In this document: one piece after another, positions 33,694 through 41,707 of the stretch
Layout: each line of letters opens with the position of its first letter
Numbering within the stretch: the first letter of the stretch is position 1
The notes under the pieces: model-generated
Databases searched by the model: none
Told to the model about the DNA's origin: nothing
What the model saw: the letters and a program-made list of their open reading frames with translations, nothing else
Position numbers and translations under genes: made by a program
Assembly (NCBI RefSeq): GCF_025567315.1
Contig: NZ_JAOQJE010000005.1
Coordinates: forward strand, 151,428-215,427
From: Agathobaculum ammoniilyticum
Lineage (GTDB): Bacteria; Bacillota; Clostridia; Oscillospirales; Butyricicoccaceae
DNA: 64,000 nt
Reading direction: 5' to 3'

Positions 33694-33766
33694 CGCCCCG
33701 GCTTTCCGCCGGGGCGGCCGGAAGCGCACGGGAGGCCGCTTCCCGTCAAGCGCCCGTGCACTTCCG
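33694..33766 (+). promoter_or_regulatory. Tandem GC-rich stem-loops after the tube gene
   Basis: CGCCCCGGC (33694-33702) / GCCGGGGCG (33708-33716) is a perfect 9-bp stem with a five-base loop. Next, 33719-33732 pairs with 33753-33766 over 14 positions with one mismatch. An alternative pairing GGAAGCG (33720-33726) / CGCTTCC (33737-33743) excludes the second. No U-run is present. The position after the two most abundant structural proteins suggests partial termination or mRNA stabilisation that sets their excess. Confidence 0.6.
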
Positions 33767-33794
33767 ACCCCTTTGAAGCGAAAGGAGAAGCTAC

Positions 33795-34154
33795 ATGGAG
33801 ACTGAATTTGAGTTTGAACTGCCGCGCGGCTATGTGGACCAGAACGGCGACGTACACCGGCGCGGCACCATGCGCCTGGCGACTGCGGCGGACGAGATCC
33901 TGCCCCTGCGCGACCCACGCGTGCAGCAGAATTCCGGCTACCTAACCATCATCCTGCTCTCGCGCGTCATCACGCGGCTGGGTACGCTCAGCAGCATCAA
34001 CACGCGGGTGATCGAGAACCTGTTCACCATGGATCTCGCCTATCTGCAGGATCTGTACCAGCGCATCAATATGTCCGAGCTGCCGGTTTACAAGGTGACC
34101 TGCCCGCACTGCAACCAAGCGGTTGAGGTGCCGCTGGATTTTTTGTTGAGCTAG
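33795..34154 (+). CDS. Small tail-assembly protein with a Cys-pair tail (Afp-type accessory)
   Basis: 119 aa, ATG after AAAGGAGAAG. It begins with an acidic beta region (EFEFELPRGYVDQNGDVHRRGTMRLATAADEI) and ends with helices and VTCPHCNQAVEVPLDFLLS, a possible half zinc site. Genes of this size and start sequence commonly follow the first tube gene in eCIS and related phage-like clusters, where they are thought to be tail assembly chaperones. The next small gene begins six bases after its stop. Confidence 0.8.
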   Translation: METEFEFELPRGYVDQNGDVHRRGTMRLATAADEILPLRDPRVQQNSGYLTIILLSRVITRLGTLSSINTRVIENLFTMDLAYLQDLYQRINMSELPVYKVTCPHCNQAVEVPLDFLLS

Positions 34155-34159
34155 GACTG

Positions 34160-34339
34160 GTGCTGTACCCGCAGGAGCGCATATATCAGGAGATGACGTT
34201 CCTGTCGTACTACCTGCACTGGTCCCGAGACGAGGTCATGCGCCTGAACCATCTGGAACGCCGCCGGTGGTGCAGGGAGGTCTCGGCTGTGAACAAAAAG
34301 CTCAGTAATACCGAGCAGAATACCTTTGAATTCCGCTGA
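34160..34339 (+). CDS. DUF6760-type small eCIS protein (59 aa)
   Basis: GTG 34160 opens a frame that runs to TGA 34337-34339. The peptide begins VLYPQERIYQEMTFLSYYL and continues HWSRDEVMRLNHLERRRWCREV, which matches the pattern of the short DUF6760 proteins that accompany tube genes in contractile injection systems (Tyr-Pro start, HW-x-x-DE, ERRRWC). There is no strong ribosome site, so translation is probably coupled to the gene ending at 34154. Its role is unknown. Confidence 0.75.
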   Translation: MLYPQERIYQEMTFLSYYLHWSRDEVMRLNHLERRRWCREVSAVNKKLSNTEQNTFEFR

Positions 34340-34359
34340 AAGCAGGGAGGGAAAGCAAG

Positions 34360-34845
34360 ATGGGCATCACCTATCAAGAACCCTTTAAGGCTTTCCGCTT
34401 CCTGGTGGAGGTGGAGAGCGGCGGCGTGGCCGTGGCGGCGTTCACGCATTTTTCCGGCGTGAAAATGACGGTTGACACCGTGCAGGCGCGCTCGGGTAAC
34501 GACAACCGTGGCGTGCAGGACTATATCCCTGTGCTGACGCGCTTTGAGCCGGTCACGCTGACCAAGGGCGTGGTGGGGGATAACGACTTTCTGGACTGGC
34601 TTTTCTCCGCGGCCGCAGGGCCGGAGGCAGGGCCGAAGGGCGCGGGGCTGCGGCGCACGCTCAACATCGTGGCGCTGGACGACAAGGGCAACCGCGGCGT
34701 GACCTGGTCGCTCAGGGACGCGCTGCCCATCGGCTACGAGCTGACGCCGATGGACGGCGGGCGCAGCGAGGTGCTTTCGGAAAGCCTTACCTTTGCCATC
34801 ACCGGCATGGAGCGCATCACGCACGAGCCACCCCAGTCGGGATGA
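34360..34845 (+). CDS. Tube-type protein 2
   Basis: 161 aa, ATG after GGGAGGG. It is the same gp19-like fold as tube 1 but diverged: YQEPFKAFRFLVEVESGGV, FTHFSGVKMTVDTVQARSG, VTLTKGVVGDNDFLDWLF and a final LTFAITGMERI. In Afp/PVC the extra tube paralogues form the layer that joins tube to spike or baseplate (Afp5 class). It is followed by a third tube-type gene. Confidence 0.93.
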   Translation: MGITYQEPFKAFRFLVEVESGGVAVAAFTHFSGVKMTVDTVQARSGNDNRGVQDYIPVLTRFEPVTLTKGVVGDNDFLDWLFSAAAGPEAGPKGAGLRRTLNIVALDDKGNRGVTWSLRDALPIGYELTPMDGGRSEVLSESLTFAITGMERITHEPPQSG

Positions 34846-34882
34846 TATGACCAAACCGCCCAGCAAGGAGGTGTACTGCGGC

Positions 34883-35302
34883 ATGGCGTATTTGTCGGGC
34901 GCTTATTTTGAGGTGATGCTGATTGGTACAGGCGCTGTGCTGGAAGGGAAGTTCACCTCGGTATCCGGCCTGGATATGGAGGTCGAGTATGAGATTTTCA
35001 ACGAAGGCGGGCTGAATTACCCGCGGTTCTTTTTCAAGCAGAACAAGCCGCAGGTGCTCGTACTCGAGCAGGGTACGGTGACCAGCGTGGACTCGGTCTC
35101 GCTGCTGATGAACATGTGCAACCTGGGCATGTCCATCCCGCTGGCGGGGACGGTCATCCTCAAGGACAGCTTCGGTACGCCCCAGCGCACCTGGTCGATC
35201 GTGGGCGCGTACCTGCAGAAGTATGTGGGGCCGTCGCTGGACAGCAACCAGGCCGCGCTGGCGGTCAGCCGGATTGAACTGATATACAATGGGTGCTGCT
35301 GA
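34883..35302 (+). CDS. Tube-type protein 3 (tube initiator class)
   Basis: 139 aa from ATG 34883 (AAGGAGG 12 bases upstream); an ATG at 34847 lacks a site. It has the fold signature SGAYFEVMLIG, VSGLDMEVEYEIFNEGG, VLEQGTVTSVDSVSLLMN and WSIVGAYLQKYVG. With the previous two it gives three tube paralogues, as in Afp1/5/6-type systems. Its stop overlaps the next start (TGATG). Confidence 0.9.
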   Translation: MAYLSGAYFEVMLIGTGAVLEGKFTSVSGLDMEVEYEIFNEGGLNYPRFFFKQNKPQVLVLEQGTVTSVDSVSLLMNMCNLGMSIPLAGTVILKDSFGTPQRTWSIVGAYLQKYVGPSLDSNQAALAVSRIELIYNGCC

Positions 35303-38300
35303 TGGATTCAATTGCCGTAACAAAAACGGATATGGCGGTAGCGAAAAGGGACAGGCTGGGCCTGTCTCTATTTGGGCTGTTGTCGCTTGCGTTCGGTGAC
35401 GAGATCCGCACCCGCAGCGCCTGGCAGACCGGACTGTACCGCGAGGAGCCGCTCGCGCTGCTGGAGGAGGGCGAGCCTGTCCTCGCCCATGCGCCGGAGC
35501 GGGAGCTGCATCTGGACGTAGACCTCAAGGTTGTGCTGGAAACGCTCAAGAAGGAGCGGCGGCAGGCGGATAAACGGCAGGCGCAGGCGGTGGCGCGTAT
35601 TTTGGAACGGGTCTACCTGCTCGAGCGTCGCGTCAGCGAGGCCGCGCCCGCGCAGGCGCATGTAAACGTGCGGCTTGAGCTGCCGCGGGAGGAAACGCGC
35701 GCGGCACGGCACAGGGCGGCAGGAGCCGCACAGACGCACGCGGCGGATACCCTCCTGTCCACGCGGGAGAGGTCGCTGGCTGTTGCCGTTCAGGCGGTTG
35801 CGGCTGCGGAAAACGCGCGGCAGGCCGCGCGACCGGAGGGTAAATTGACAGATACGCCGCAGGCGGGCCGCACGGCCGCCGCCGGAAAGCCGTTCCGCGC
35901 GCCCATCGGCATGCAGGCCGCCGCAGCAGTGCGGCAGGCGCGCCGTGCAGGGGCGGGCCGCGCGCGGCAGACCGCAGCGTACGGACAGACCGGATGGGCG
36001 ATTACCCCGCTCACGCCGGTTTCGTGGAGCACAGCCGCCCCAGCAGGGGAAGGTTGGTCGCCCCGCTGGCAGGCAGAGCATCCGGGCTTTACCGCCTCCA
36101 AAGGGGTAAGGGGCGCGGAGAAAGGACAGCCCCTCGGCGGGAGCATCCTGCTGCCGGACCAGCTCCGCTTACGTAGACAGCGCGCGCTGGAGCAGGCGGA
36201 AGCCGAAGCGATCCCGAGCGGCGTGCTTGCACAAGAGCAGACGCTGACCCATCCGCATGCCGCCGCGCAGGAGACGGGCGGCGCTGTGCGCCGGATGGTG
36301 CAGCGGCTGGACCGCGCGGTCGAACAGGCCGTGCGGCGGTCGGTGCAGCGGGAAGAAAACGGTGCGGGCGGTGGCACAGAAGAACGGGATCATACGGCGT
36401 TGTCCGAAAAAATGGACAGCAAGCCGGCGCGGACGGGCGTGGTACGTAAGGAAAGCCGGGTAGCTGCGGAATCCGGTAAGCCGGATTCCGCTGTGGATAC
36501 CGCCCGCGCGGCACGTCAAACGGATACGGCAGCGGCCCAGACGGAACAATCCGCTGCAGCATCGCCGCAAAACGCGGGTCTGCACCGCGCGGCAGACGGC
36601 GCGGATATTCTGTCGGACGCAAGGCCGTTCAAAGCGGGTACGGTCGCGGCTCAGGCAGTGCAATCCGACGCGGCGGCTCTGCCGCCGGAAGCGCTGCTGC
36701 ACTGCGCCGAAGCGCAGGGGCAACGGAAATACGAAGTGTTTTCTGGAGAAAAGGATGCAAGGCCGGCGCAGGCTGGTCCGACGGCAGATGCAGATAACCG
36801 GACCGCCGCTCGCGGCGAACCGGATGCCGGCCGGAAAGCGCTCAAAACGGACAGGGGATCGGCCCAGACAGGGAAATCCGACGTGGCGGCGCTGCAAACA
36901 ATGCTGGCAGGATACGCAGCCCATGACCTGACCGCGGCCGAAAAGGCCCTGCCGGGCGCAGAAGCGCCGCAGGCGGCTCTGCCGCAGGAAGCGCTGCTGC
37001 ACCGCGTAGAGGGACGGGAACGTCCCCTGCTTTCGCGGGGAACGGATGACGGGCGTTTTGCGCGCGGAGGGGATGAACCGCACAGCATGGCCGTTCCCGC
37101 CGCGCACCCATCACAGGGAAGGGATGCGCCGCCCCAGTCGGAAACAGAGACGTGGGTCGCGCAACAGGCGGCAGAGATTGCGATACTGGAGAAGGCCCAG
37201 CCCCCTGAAATGCAGACAGGGGAAGCACAGACGACTTCTGAAACTGATTTCACGGGACAGGACAGTACGCCGCGGGCAAGGGCAGCTCAGCACACGCCTG
37301 ACACGTCGACAGAAGCGGCGGCGCTTCCTGCGGAGCCGCTGCTCTATCGGAAAGCTGCGGCAGATCCGGAAAAACCGCATATCCGGTCGGGACAGCAGGC
37401 GGCAAAGCAGAGGGAAGCGCGTTTCGCGTTAGACGAACAGACAGCTGGACAGGAAGCCGGAAAAGACCGTCGGGCCGAGTCGTCAGCCGTCGGGCGCAAG
37501 CCTGCCGGCGCGAATACCGCCGTACCGTCGAGCAACCGCACAGCAGAATGGCCGGCGCAGGCGGTACCACAAGCGGTCGGCGGGAAATCGCCGCAGGCCG
37601 TGCCTGACATCCTGCGGCCGGCGCCAATAACAGAGATGGATCTGCCTGAGCCGCTGACATGGCGGAAGGAACGGGCGCAGACGGTATGGGAATCGGCAGA
37701 GGCGGACGGAGAATGGACCGCCGTCGCATCCACCCGCGCCGCGCGCACGGAGGGACGGAATAATATAACGGCGGCGTCCCATACCGTACTGGCGGAAGCA
37801 GCCGAGCCTTTCCAGATACCGGACGGACGCGGCAAAGCGGAGGAACGGCGGTCTGCGCGACCTGTCACGGGCGGCGCGGAGGGCGTTTTGCAGACGGATA
37901 CCAATCTGATGTACAGGGCTGAGAGAGCGGCGCTGCCGGCCGCGGCGCAGGCCGCGTCACGCAGGACAGCCGCGCACAGGCAGGGGCGGACGGTGGAACG
38001 GCCGCGCACAGTACTGCGCCATCTGGCGAGCCGCCTGCCGGCACATCCTATACAGCCGCTACAGACCACGCTGGTGCGGACGCTGCCGGCGAATCAGATC
38101 GCGGCGGCGCGCCTGATGGCGCCGCTGTCCAACGCCTTGGTACAGCCGCAGGCTGCGTCTGTCCAGTCCGCGGCGGCGGACGGAAACGAGCTGTCCTACC
38201 TGCCCATACAGGCGGTGGAGCAGAAAACGGGTCGTGAAACGCCGCCCCAGACCGGCGCGCTGCCCGAATGGGCGCAGCGCTTCCTGCAGCAGCCGCCCCG

Positions 38301-38562
38301 CGCGGACAGCCAGAACACGCACCGCTTTTCAGCGGCGCAGCAGCAGACGGCGGGGACGCAGCCGGGGCAGATCGAATGGACCGCGCCGGGCGCGATGCCG
38401 AAAGCCGCGCCGGTCATATTCCGAGAGAACCGGCAGCTGGAAATGCAGCGTCCTGCAGCCCCCGCCCGCCTGAGCGACAGCGAGCTGCGCCGCGCGGCGG
38501 ACAAGGTGTACCGCATGATCGAGGAGCGGCTGCGGCGCGAGCTGCGGCGCAGCGGAAAATAA
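35302..38562 (+). CDS. Very long, mostly disordered tail protein with repeated LPxExLLxR motifs
   Basis: 1086 aa from ATG 35302 (a GTG at 35293 is also possible). Residues 1-120 look folded and helical (LSLFGLLSLAFGDEIRTRSAWQTG, then a coiled coil KKERRQADKRQAQAVARILERVYLLERR). Residues 120 to about 1050 are Ala/Gln/Arg/Glu-rich and probably disordered. It carries short repeats: LPPEALLHC (460), LPQEALLHR (560), LPAEPLLYR (675), LPEPLTWRK (781), with weaker GLHR (426) and LMYR (869). The end (LRRAADKVYRMIEERLRRELRR) is an amphipathic helix. I know no family. Position between tube and hub genes suggests a tape measure, tail ruler or linker inside or around the tube. Confidence 0.8.
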   Translation: MDSIAVTKTDMAVAKRDRLGLSLFGLLSLAFGDEIRTRSAWQTGLYREEPLALLEEGEPVLAHAPERELHLDVDLKVVLETLKKERRQADKRQAQAVARILERVYLLERRVSEAAPAQAHVNVRLELPREETRAARHRAAGAAQTHAADTLLSTRERSLAVAVQAVAAAENARQAARPEGKLTDTPQAGRTAAAGKPFRAPIGMQAAAAVRQARRAGAGRARQTAAYGQTGWAITPLTPVSWSTAAPAGEGWSPRWQAEHPGFTASKGVRGAEKGQPLGGSILLPDQLRLRRQRALEQAEAEAIPSGVLAQEQTLTHPHAAAQETGGAVRRMVQRLDRAVEQAVRRSVQREENGAGGGTEERDHTALSEKMDSKPARTGVVRKESRVAAESGKPDSAVDTARAARQTDTAAAQTEQSAAASPQNAGLHRAADGADILSDARPFKAGTVAAQAVQSDAAALPPEALLHCAEAQGQRKYEVFSGEKDARPAQAGPTADADNRTAARGEPDAGRKALKTDRGSAQTGKSDVAALQTMLAGYAAHDLTAAEKALPGAEAPQAALPQEALLHRVEGRERPLLSRGTDDGRFARGGDEPHSMAVPAAHPSQGRDAPPQSETETWVAQQAAEIAILEKAQPPEMQTGEAQTTSETDFTGQDSTPRARAAQHTPDTSTEAAALPAEPLLYRKAAADPEKPHIRSGQQAAKQREARFALDEQTAGQEAGKDRRAESSAVGRKPAGANTAVPSSNRTAEWPAQAVPQAVGGKSPQAVPDILRPAPITEMDLPEPLTWRKERAQTVWESAEADGEWTAVASTRAARTEGRNNITAASHTVLAEAAEPFQIPDGRGKAEERRSARPVTGGAEGVLQTDTNLMYRAERAALPAAAQAASRRTAAHRQGRTVERPRTVLRHLASRLPAHPIQPLQTTLVRTLPANQIAAARLMAPLSNALVQPQAASVQSAAADGNELSYLPIQAVEQKTGRETPPQTGALPEWAQRFLQQPPRADSQNTHRFSAAQQQTAGTQPGQIEWTAPGAMPKAAPVIFRENRQLEMQRPAAPARLSDSELRRAADKVYRMIEERLRRELRRSGK

Positions 38563-38580
38563 GCAGAAAGGAGCCGGACG

Positions 38581-39318
38581 ATGTTCGTTGGCGTACCTAA
38601 CCCCAATATCCTGATGCCGTTGGAAAAAATGACGATCACAGTGACAGCAGGCGATGAAAAGGGGAAAAAAATCACCGTACTCTATAATCCGGAGCAATAT
38701 GTGCAGTCGCGCAGCGTGAACATGACCAAGGAAAACGCGTTCGGCGCGAACGGGCAGGAATCGCAGGTGCCGTCTGGCGACTCCGAAACGCTGAGCTTTA
38801 CGTTGTTTTTCGATACCATGTCCGCCGGGGCGGAGGTGGGCGGCTCGCCGATCGACAAGGCCAAGTTTGCCGGCAACAGCCTGCTGCCCTCCGCGGCGAA
38901 GATGCTTGACGTGCGCGATTACACCCAGGAAATCTACAACCTGATGCGCTTTGATACCTCCATCCATTCCATCCCGCCGCTCAAGCTGGAATGGTCGTCG
39001 CTGCAGTTTTACGGATACTTGGCGCAGTGTACGCAGACCTTTACCAAATTCAACGAAAAAGGCATGCCGGTGCGGGCGACGATGGAATGCGTGTTCCATC
39101 AGGTGACCAACCTGCTGGAAGACGCAAAAATGCACCCGTTTGAATCGCCGGACACCACCAAGTACCGCACGGTCGTGCAGGGGGACTCCCTGTGGGCGAT
39201 GGCGGTCAAGGAATACGGGCAGCCCGAGCAGTGGCGCACGATCGCGTCGGCCAACGGCCTGGCCAACCCGCGCAGGCTGCGCTCGGGCGAGCGGCTGGTC
39301 CTGCCGGCGATCGACTGA
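38581..39318 (+). CDS. LysM-domain baseplate protein (Afp7/gp53 class)
   Basis: 245 aa. The N-terminal domain (about 1-190) has the block ITVLYNPEQYVQSRSVNMTKE typical of Afp7/PVC7 proteins. A C-terminal LysM domain (TVVQGDSLWAMAVKEYGQPEQWRTIA, written here as its blocks GDSLWAMA, YGQPEQW and GLANPRRL) caps it. These proteins link the tube/hub to the baseplate wedges. AAAGGAG precedes the ATG. Confidence 0.93.
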   Translation: MFVGVPNPNILMPLEKMTITVTAGDEKGKKITVLYNPEQYVQSRSVNMTKENAFGANGQESQVPSGDSETLSFTLFFDTMSAGAEVGGSPIDKAKFAGNSLLPSAAKMLDVRDYTQEIYNLMRFDTSIHSIPPLKLEWSSLQFYGYLAQCTQTFTKFNEKGMPVRATMECVFHQVTNLLEDAKMHPFESPDTTKYRTVVQGDSLWAMAVKEYGQPEQWRTIASANGLANPRRLRSGERLVLPAID

Positions 39319-39341
39319 GGGACGGAAGGAGGCGGACGGCT

Positions 39342-40451
39342 TTGGACAAAGCGACCTATACCTACGAGGCGCTTCAGCAGAAATACGTCAATTTCATAAC
39401 GCCCGCCCTGGAGGTCACCATCGGCAGCACTACCTATTCCAGCCGCGAGATCCCTATCCTCAACCTTGAGGTGGAGCTGAACGCGGACGGAAGCGCGGGC
39501 GGCTGCTCTTTCACCGTGGACAGCCAGTACAAGGCCGAAGCGAGCAAGTGGAAGAACGACTTTGACAAGTCGGTCAAGGCCGGAGCCAAACTGGCCGTCA
39601 GGGGCGGCTATGTCAAGATGGAGGAGATCTTTTACGGCTATATCGACGAGTATTCCTTTGTGTATAACGGCAACGAAGGGCCGCGCATTGAGATCACCGG
39701 CATCGACGGCCTGGGGTACCTGATGAGTATGCGCGAGCCGCTGTACGCGGGCCAGCAGCAGGCCAAAAACCTGGTGGAGGACATTTTGGGCAAAAGCGTG
39801 GCCAAGGGCTATGCCAAAAGAGCGACGGTCGGGCTGCTCTCCGGTTTCCAGAAGCTGAAAACGCCCATCATCAAGGAGCAGATCGACGACTGGCGCTTTT
39901 TGAACCTGCTGGCACAGCGGTACGGGGCGAGTCTGTTTGCCGTGGACGGGGAACTGATTTTTGACGACGTGGCGTCGGACACCAAGCCGCTGATCAAGCT
40001 GGCGGTGGGCGCGGGTCTGCGCAGCTTTACCAAACGCGTTTCGCTGGCGCATCAGGTCGGCAGGGTCGAGGTTTGGGGACGGGACGTCAACCAGAAGCCT
40101 ATCAAGGGTACGGCGGATACGGTCACGATCGGCGGCGCGGCGGAGCAGTCCGCGGCAAAGCTGGCGCCCGCCCTGCAGTCGGCCGTGCTGCGCGAATACA
40201 GCGAATACGCCCGCACCCAGGAGGAGTGCGAGCTGATAGCCCAGAACCGGCTTAACAGCATTGCGATGGGGCTGGTATCGGGCGAGGGGGCGTGCATCGG
40301 CATCCCCGAGCTTATCCCAGGCCGGTATATCGAGATCGACGGGCTGGACAGCAGCACGAACGGCGGCTATTTTATCAGCCGCGTCAAGCACCGGTTTGAC
40401 AGCGAGGGGTATTCCACCACGTTTGAGGTGAAAGGAGCGAAAACCAAATGA
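39342..40451 (+). CDS. Hub protein, phage gpD/VgrG-N-like (Afp8 N-terminal class)
   Basis: 369 aa, TTG start at 39342 with GGAAGGAGG 9 bases upstream; the longer frame to 39192 overlaps the LysM gene. It has late-control-D/gp27 features: EVTIGSTTYSSREIP, FEDVASDTKP-type central beta strands (IFDDVASDTKP) and a QVGRVEVWGRD segment. Trimers of this protein form the hub between tube and spike. The spike is encoded by the next, overlapping gene, so this is a split VgrG. Confidence 0.92.
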   Translation: MDKATYTYEALQQKYVNFITPALEVTIGSTTYSSREIPILNLEVELNADGSAGGCSFTVDSQYKAEASKWKNDFDKSVKAGAKLAVRGGYVKMEEIFYGYIDEYSFVYNGNEGPRIEITGIDGLGYLMSMREPLYAGQQQAKNLVEDILGKSVAKGYAKRATVGLLSGFQKLKTPIIKEQIDDWRFLNLLAQRYGASLFAVDGELIFDDVASDTKPLIKLAVGAGLRSFTKRVSLAHQVGRVEVWGRDVNQKPIKGTADTVTIGGAAEQSAAKLAPALQSAVLREYSEYARTQEECELIAQNRLNSIAMGLVSGEGACIGIPELIPGRYIEIDGLDSSTNGGYFISRVKHRFDSEGYSTTFEVKGAKTK

Positions 40452-41236
40452 GCATAGTGGAACAGTTGGATTCGCTCTTTCGGGAAAGCGGCGCGGGGCT
40501 GCGGCGGGAAATGGACCGCCGCGGGCCGACACTCGCCAAGGTGACCAATGTGACCGATCCGGAGAAATTCAACCGTGTTAAATGCCTGCCGGTCGGATCG
40601 GAAAACACCGAGGAAACCGACTGGTGCTATGTGACGGCGGCGGCGGGCGGCATGGAGTACGGCTTTTTCTGGTTCCCACGGGTGGACGACCTGGTTCTGC
40701 TGGATTATCTGGACGGGGATCCACACCGGCCGGTTGTGATCGGACGGCTGTGGACGACCGAGGTCAAGCCACCGTACACCATCGCGGACGGAAAGGTGCA
40801 GGACTACGCGCTGCGTACCCCCTCCGGAATTGAACTGCTGATGCACGATGAGGAGGAAAAGCACAAGGTCACGCTGACCATGCCCTCGGGCGCGACGCTG
40901 GTGCTGGACGACGAGGCGCAGAAGGTCGAACTACGGGACAAGGAGAGCCAAAACGCTCTGCTGATGGACCTGAAGGAAGGCGGTATCACCCTACAGGCGG
41001 CGAAAAAGATCGAGCTGTCTGCGGGGAAGGCCGCGCTCACGATAGAGGAGGCCGGCAACATCACGGCCAAGGGCGAGAGCAAGGTAGCTGTGCAGGGCGC
41101 GAACATCGAGGCCAAGGCCTCTGCCGGGCTGACGCTCGAGGGCGGCTCGCAGGCCGCGGTCAAGTCGAACGGCACGCTTGAGCTGACGGCCAGCGGCAAC
41201 ACGACCGTCAAGGGCCTGATGGTCAATATCAACTGA
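40448..41236 (+). CDS. Baseplate spike protein (gpV/gp5 OB-fold with beta-helix)
   Basis: 262 aa, overlapping the hub by ATGA. OB-fold (LAKVTNVTDPEKFNRVKCLP, FFWFPRVDDLVLLDYLDGDPHRPVVIGRLW) followed by repeated hydrophobic triplets (KVTLTMPSGATLVLDDEAQKVELRD, ITLQAAKKIELSAGKAALTIEEAG and so on) expected to form the trimeric beta-helical needle. It is capped by the DUF4280 PAAR-like tip at 57091. Confidence 0.94.
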   Translation: MSIVEQLDSLFRESGAGLRREMDRRGPTLAKVTNVTDPEKFNRVKCLPVGSENTEETDWCYVTAAAGGMEYGFFWFPRVDDLVLLDYLDGDPHRPVVIGRLWTTEVKPPYTIADGKVQDYALRTPSGIELLMHDEEEKHKVTLTMPSGATLVLDDEAQKVELRDKESQNALLMDLKEGGITLQAAKKIELSAGKAALTIEEAGNITAKGESKVAVQGANIEAKASAGLTLEGGSQAAVKSNGTLELTASGNTTVKGLMVNIN

Positions 41237-41287
41237 GAGTGGGCGGGCCCCCCGCACGGCGCGGGCTGCGGAAAGGAGTGGAAGCAA

Positions 41288-41707
41288 GTGAACGGCAAAG
41301 AGTTTTTGGGACGGGGCCTGAAATTCCCCCTGCAGGTGGACCCGCGCACAGGCAAATTCGCTATGGTCGGGCAGGAGGAGGATATTCGCGAGGCCATCGG
41401 CATCATCCTGAATACCGTGCAGGGCGAGCGCGTGATGCGGCCCGGCTTTGGTTCCAACGTGATCGAATATACCTTTGCCGCCGCCTCCAGTTCCATGATG
41501 CAGAGCATCTCCTATGAGGTGCGCGAGCAGCTTTTGCTGCAGGAGCCCCGCATTGTGGACGTGGAGGTGGCCTGCCGCGAGTTGAACCGGCTGACCGGCG
41601 CGATCGTGGTAGAGGTCAGCTATACGGTGCGCAGCACCAACAATCGCTATAACCATGTTTATCCGTTTTATCTGACGGAAGGATCGGAAGGGGGTAATGC
41701 GCTGTGA
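41288..41707 (+). CDS. gp25-like baseplate wedge protein (Afp9)
   Basis: 139 aa, GTG start after GGAAAGGAG. Typical T4 gp25 blocks: EDIREAIGIILNTVQGERVMRPGFGSNV (VQGERVMRP is the diagnostic core, with the conserved Glu-Arg-Pro). It forms the sheath-binding handshake in the baseplate. It overlaps the next gene by 4 bases. Confidence 0.96.
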   Translation: MNGKEFLGRGLKFPLQVDPRTGKFAMVGQEEDIREAIGIILNTVQGERVMRPGFGSNVIEYTFAAASSSMMQSISYEVREQLLLQEPRIVDVEVACRELNRLTGAIVVEVSYTVRSTNNRYNHVYPFYLTEGSEGGNAL

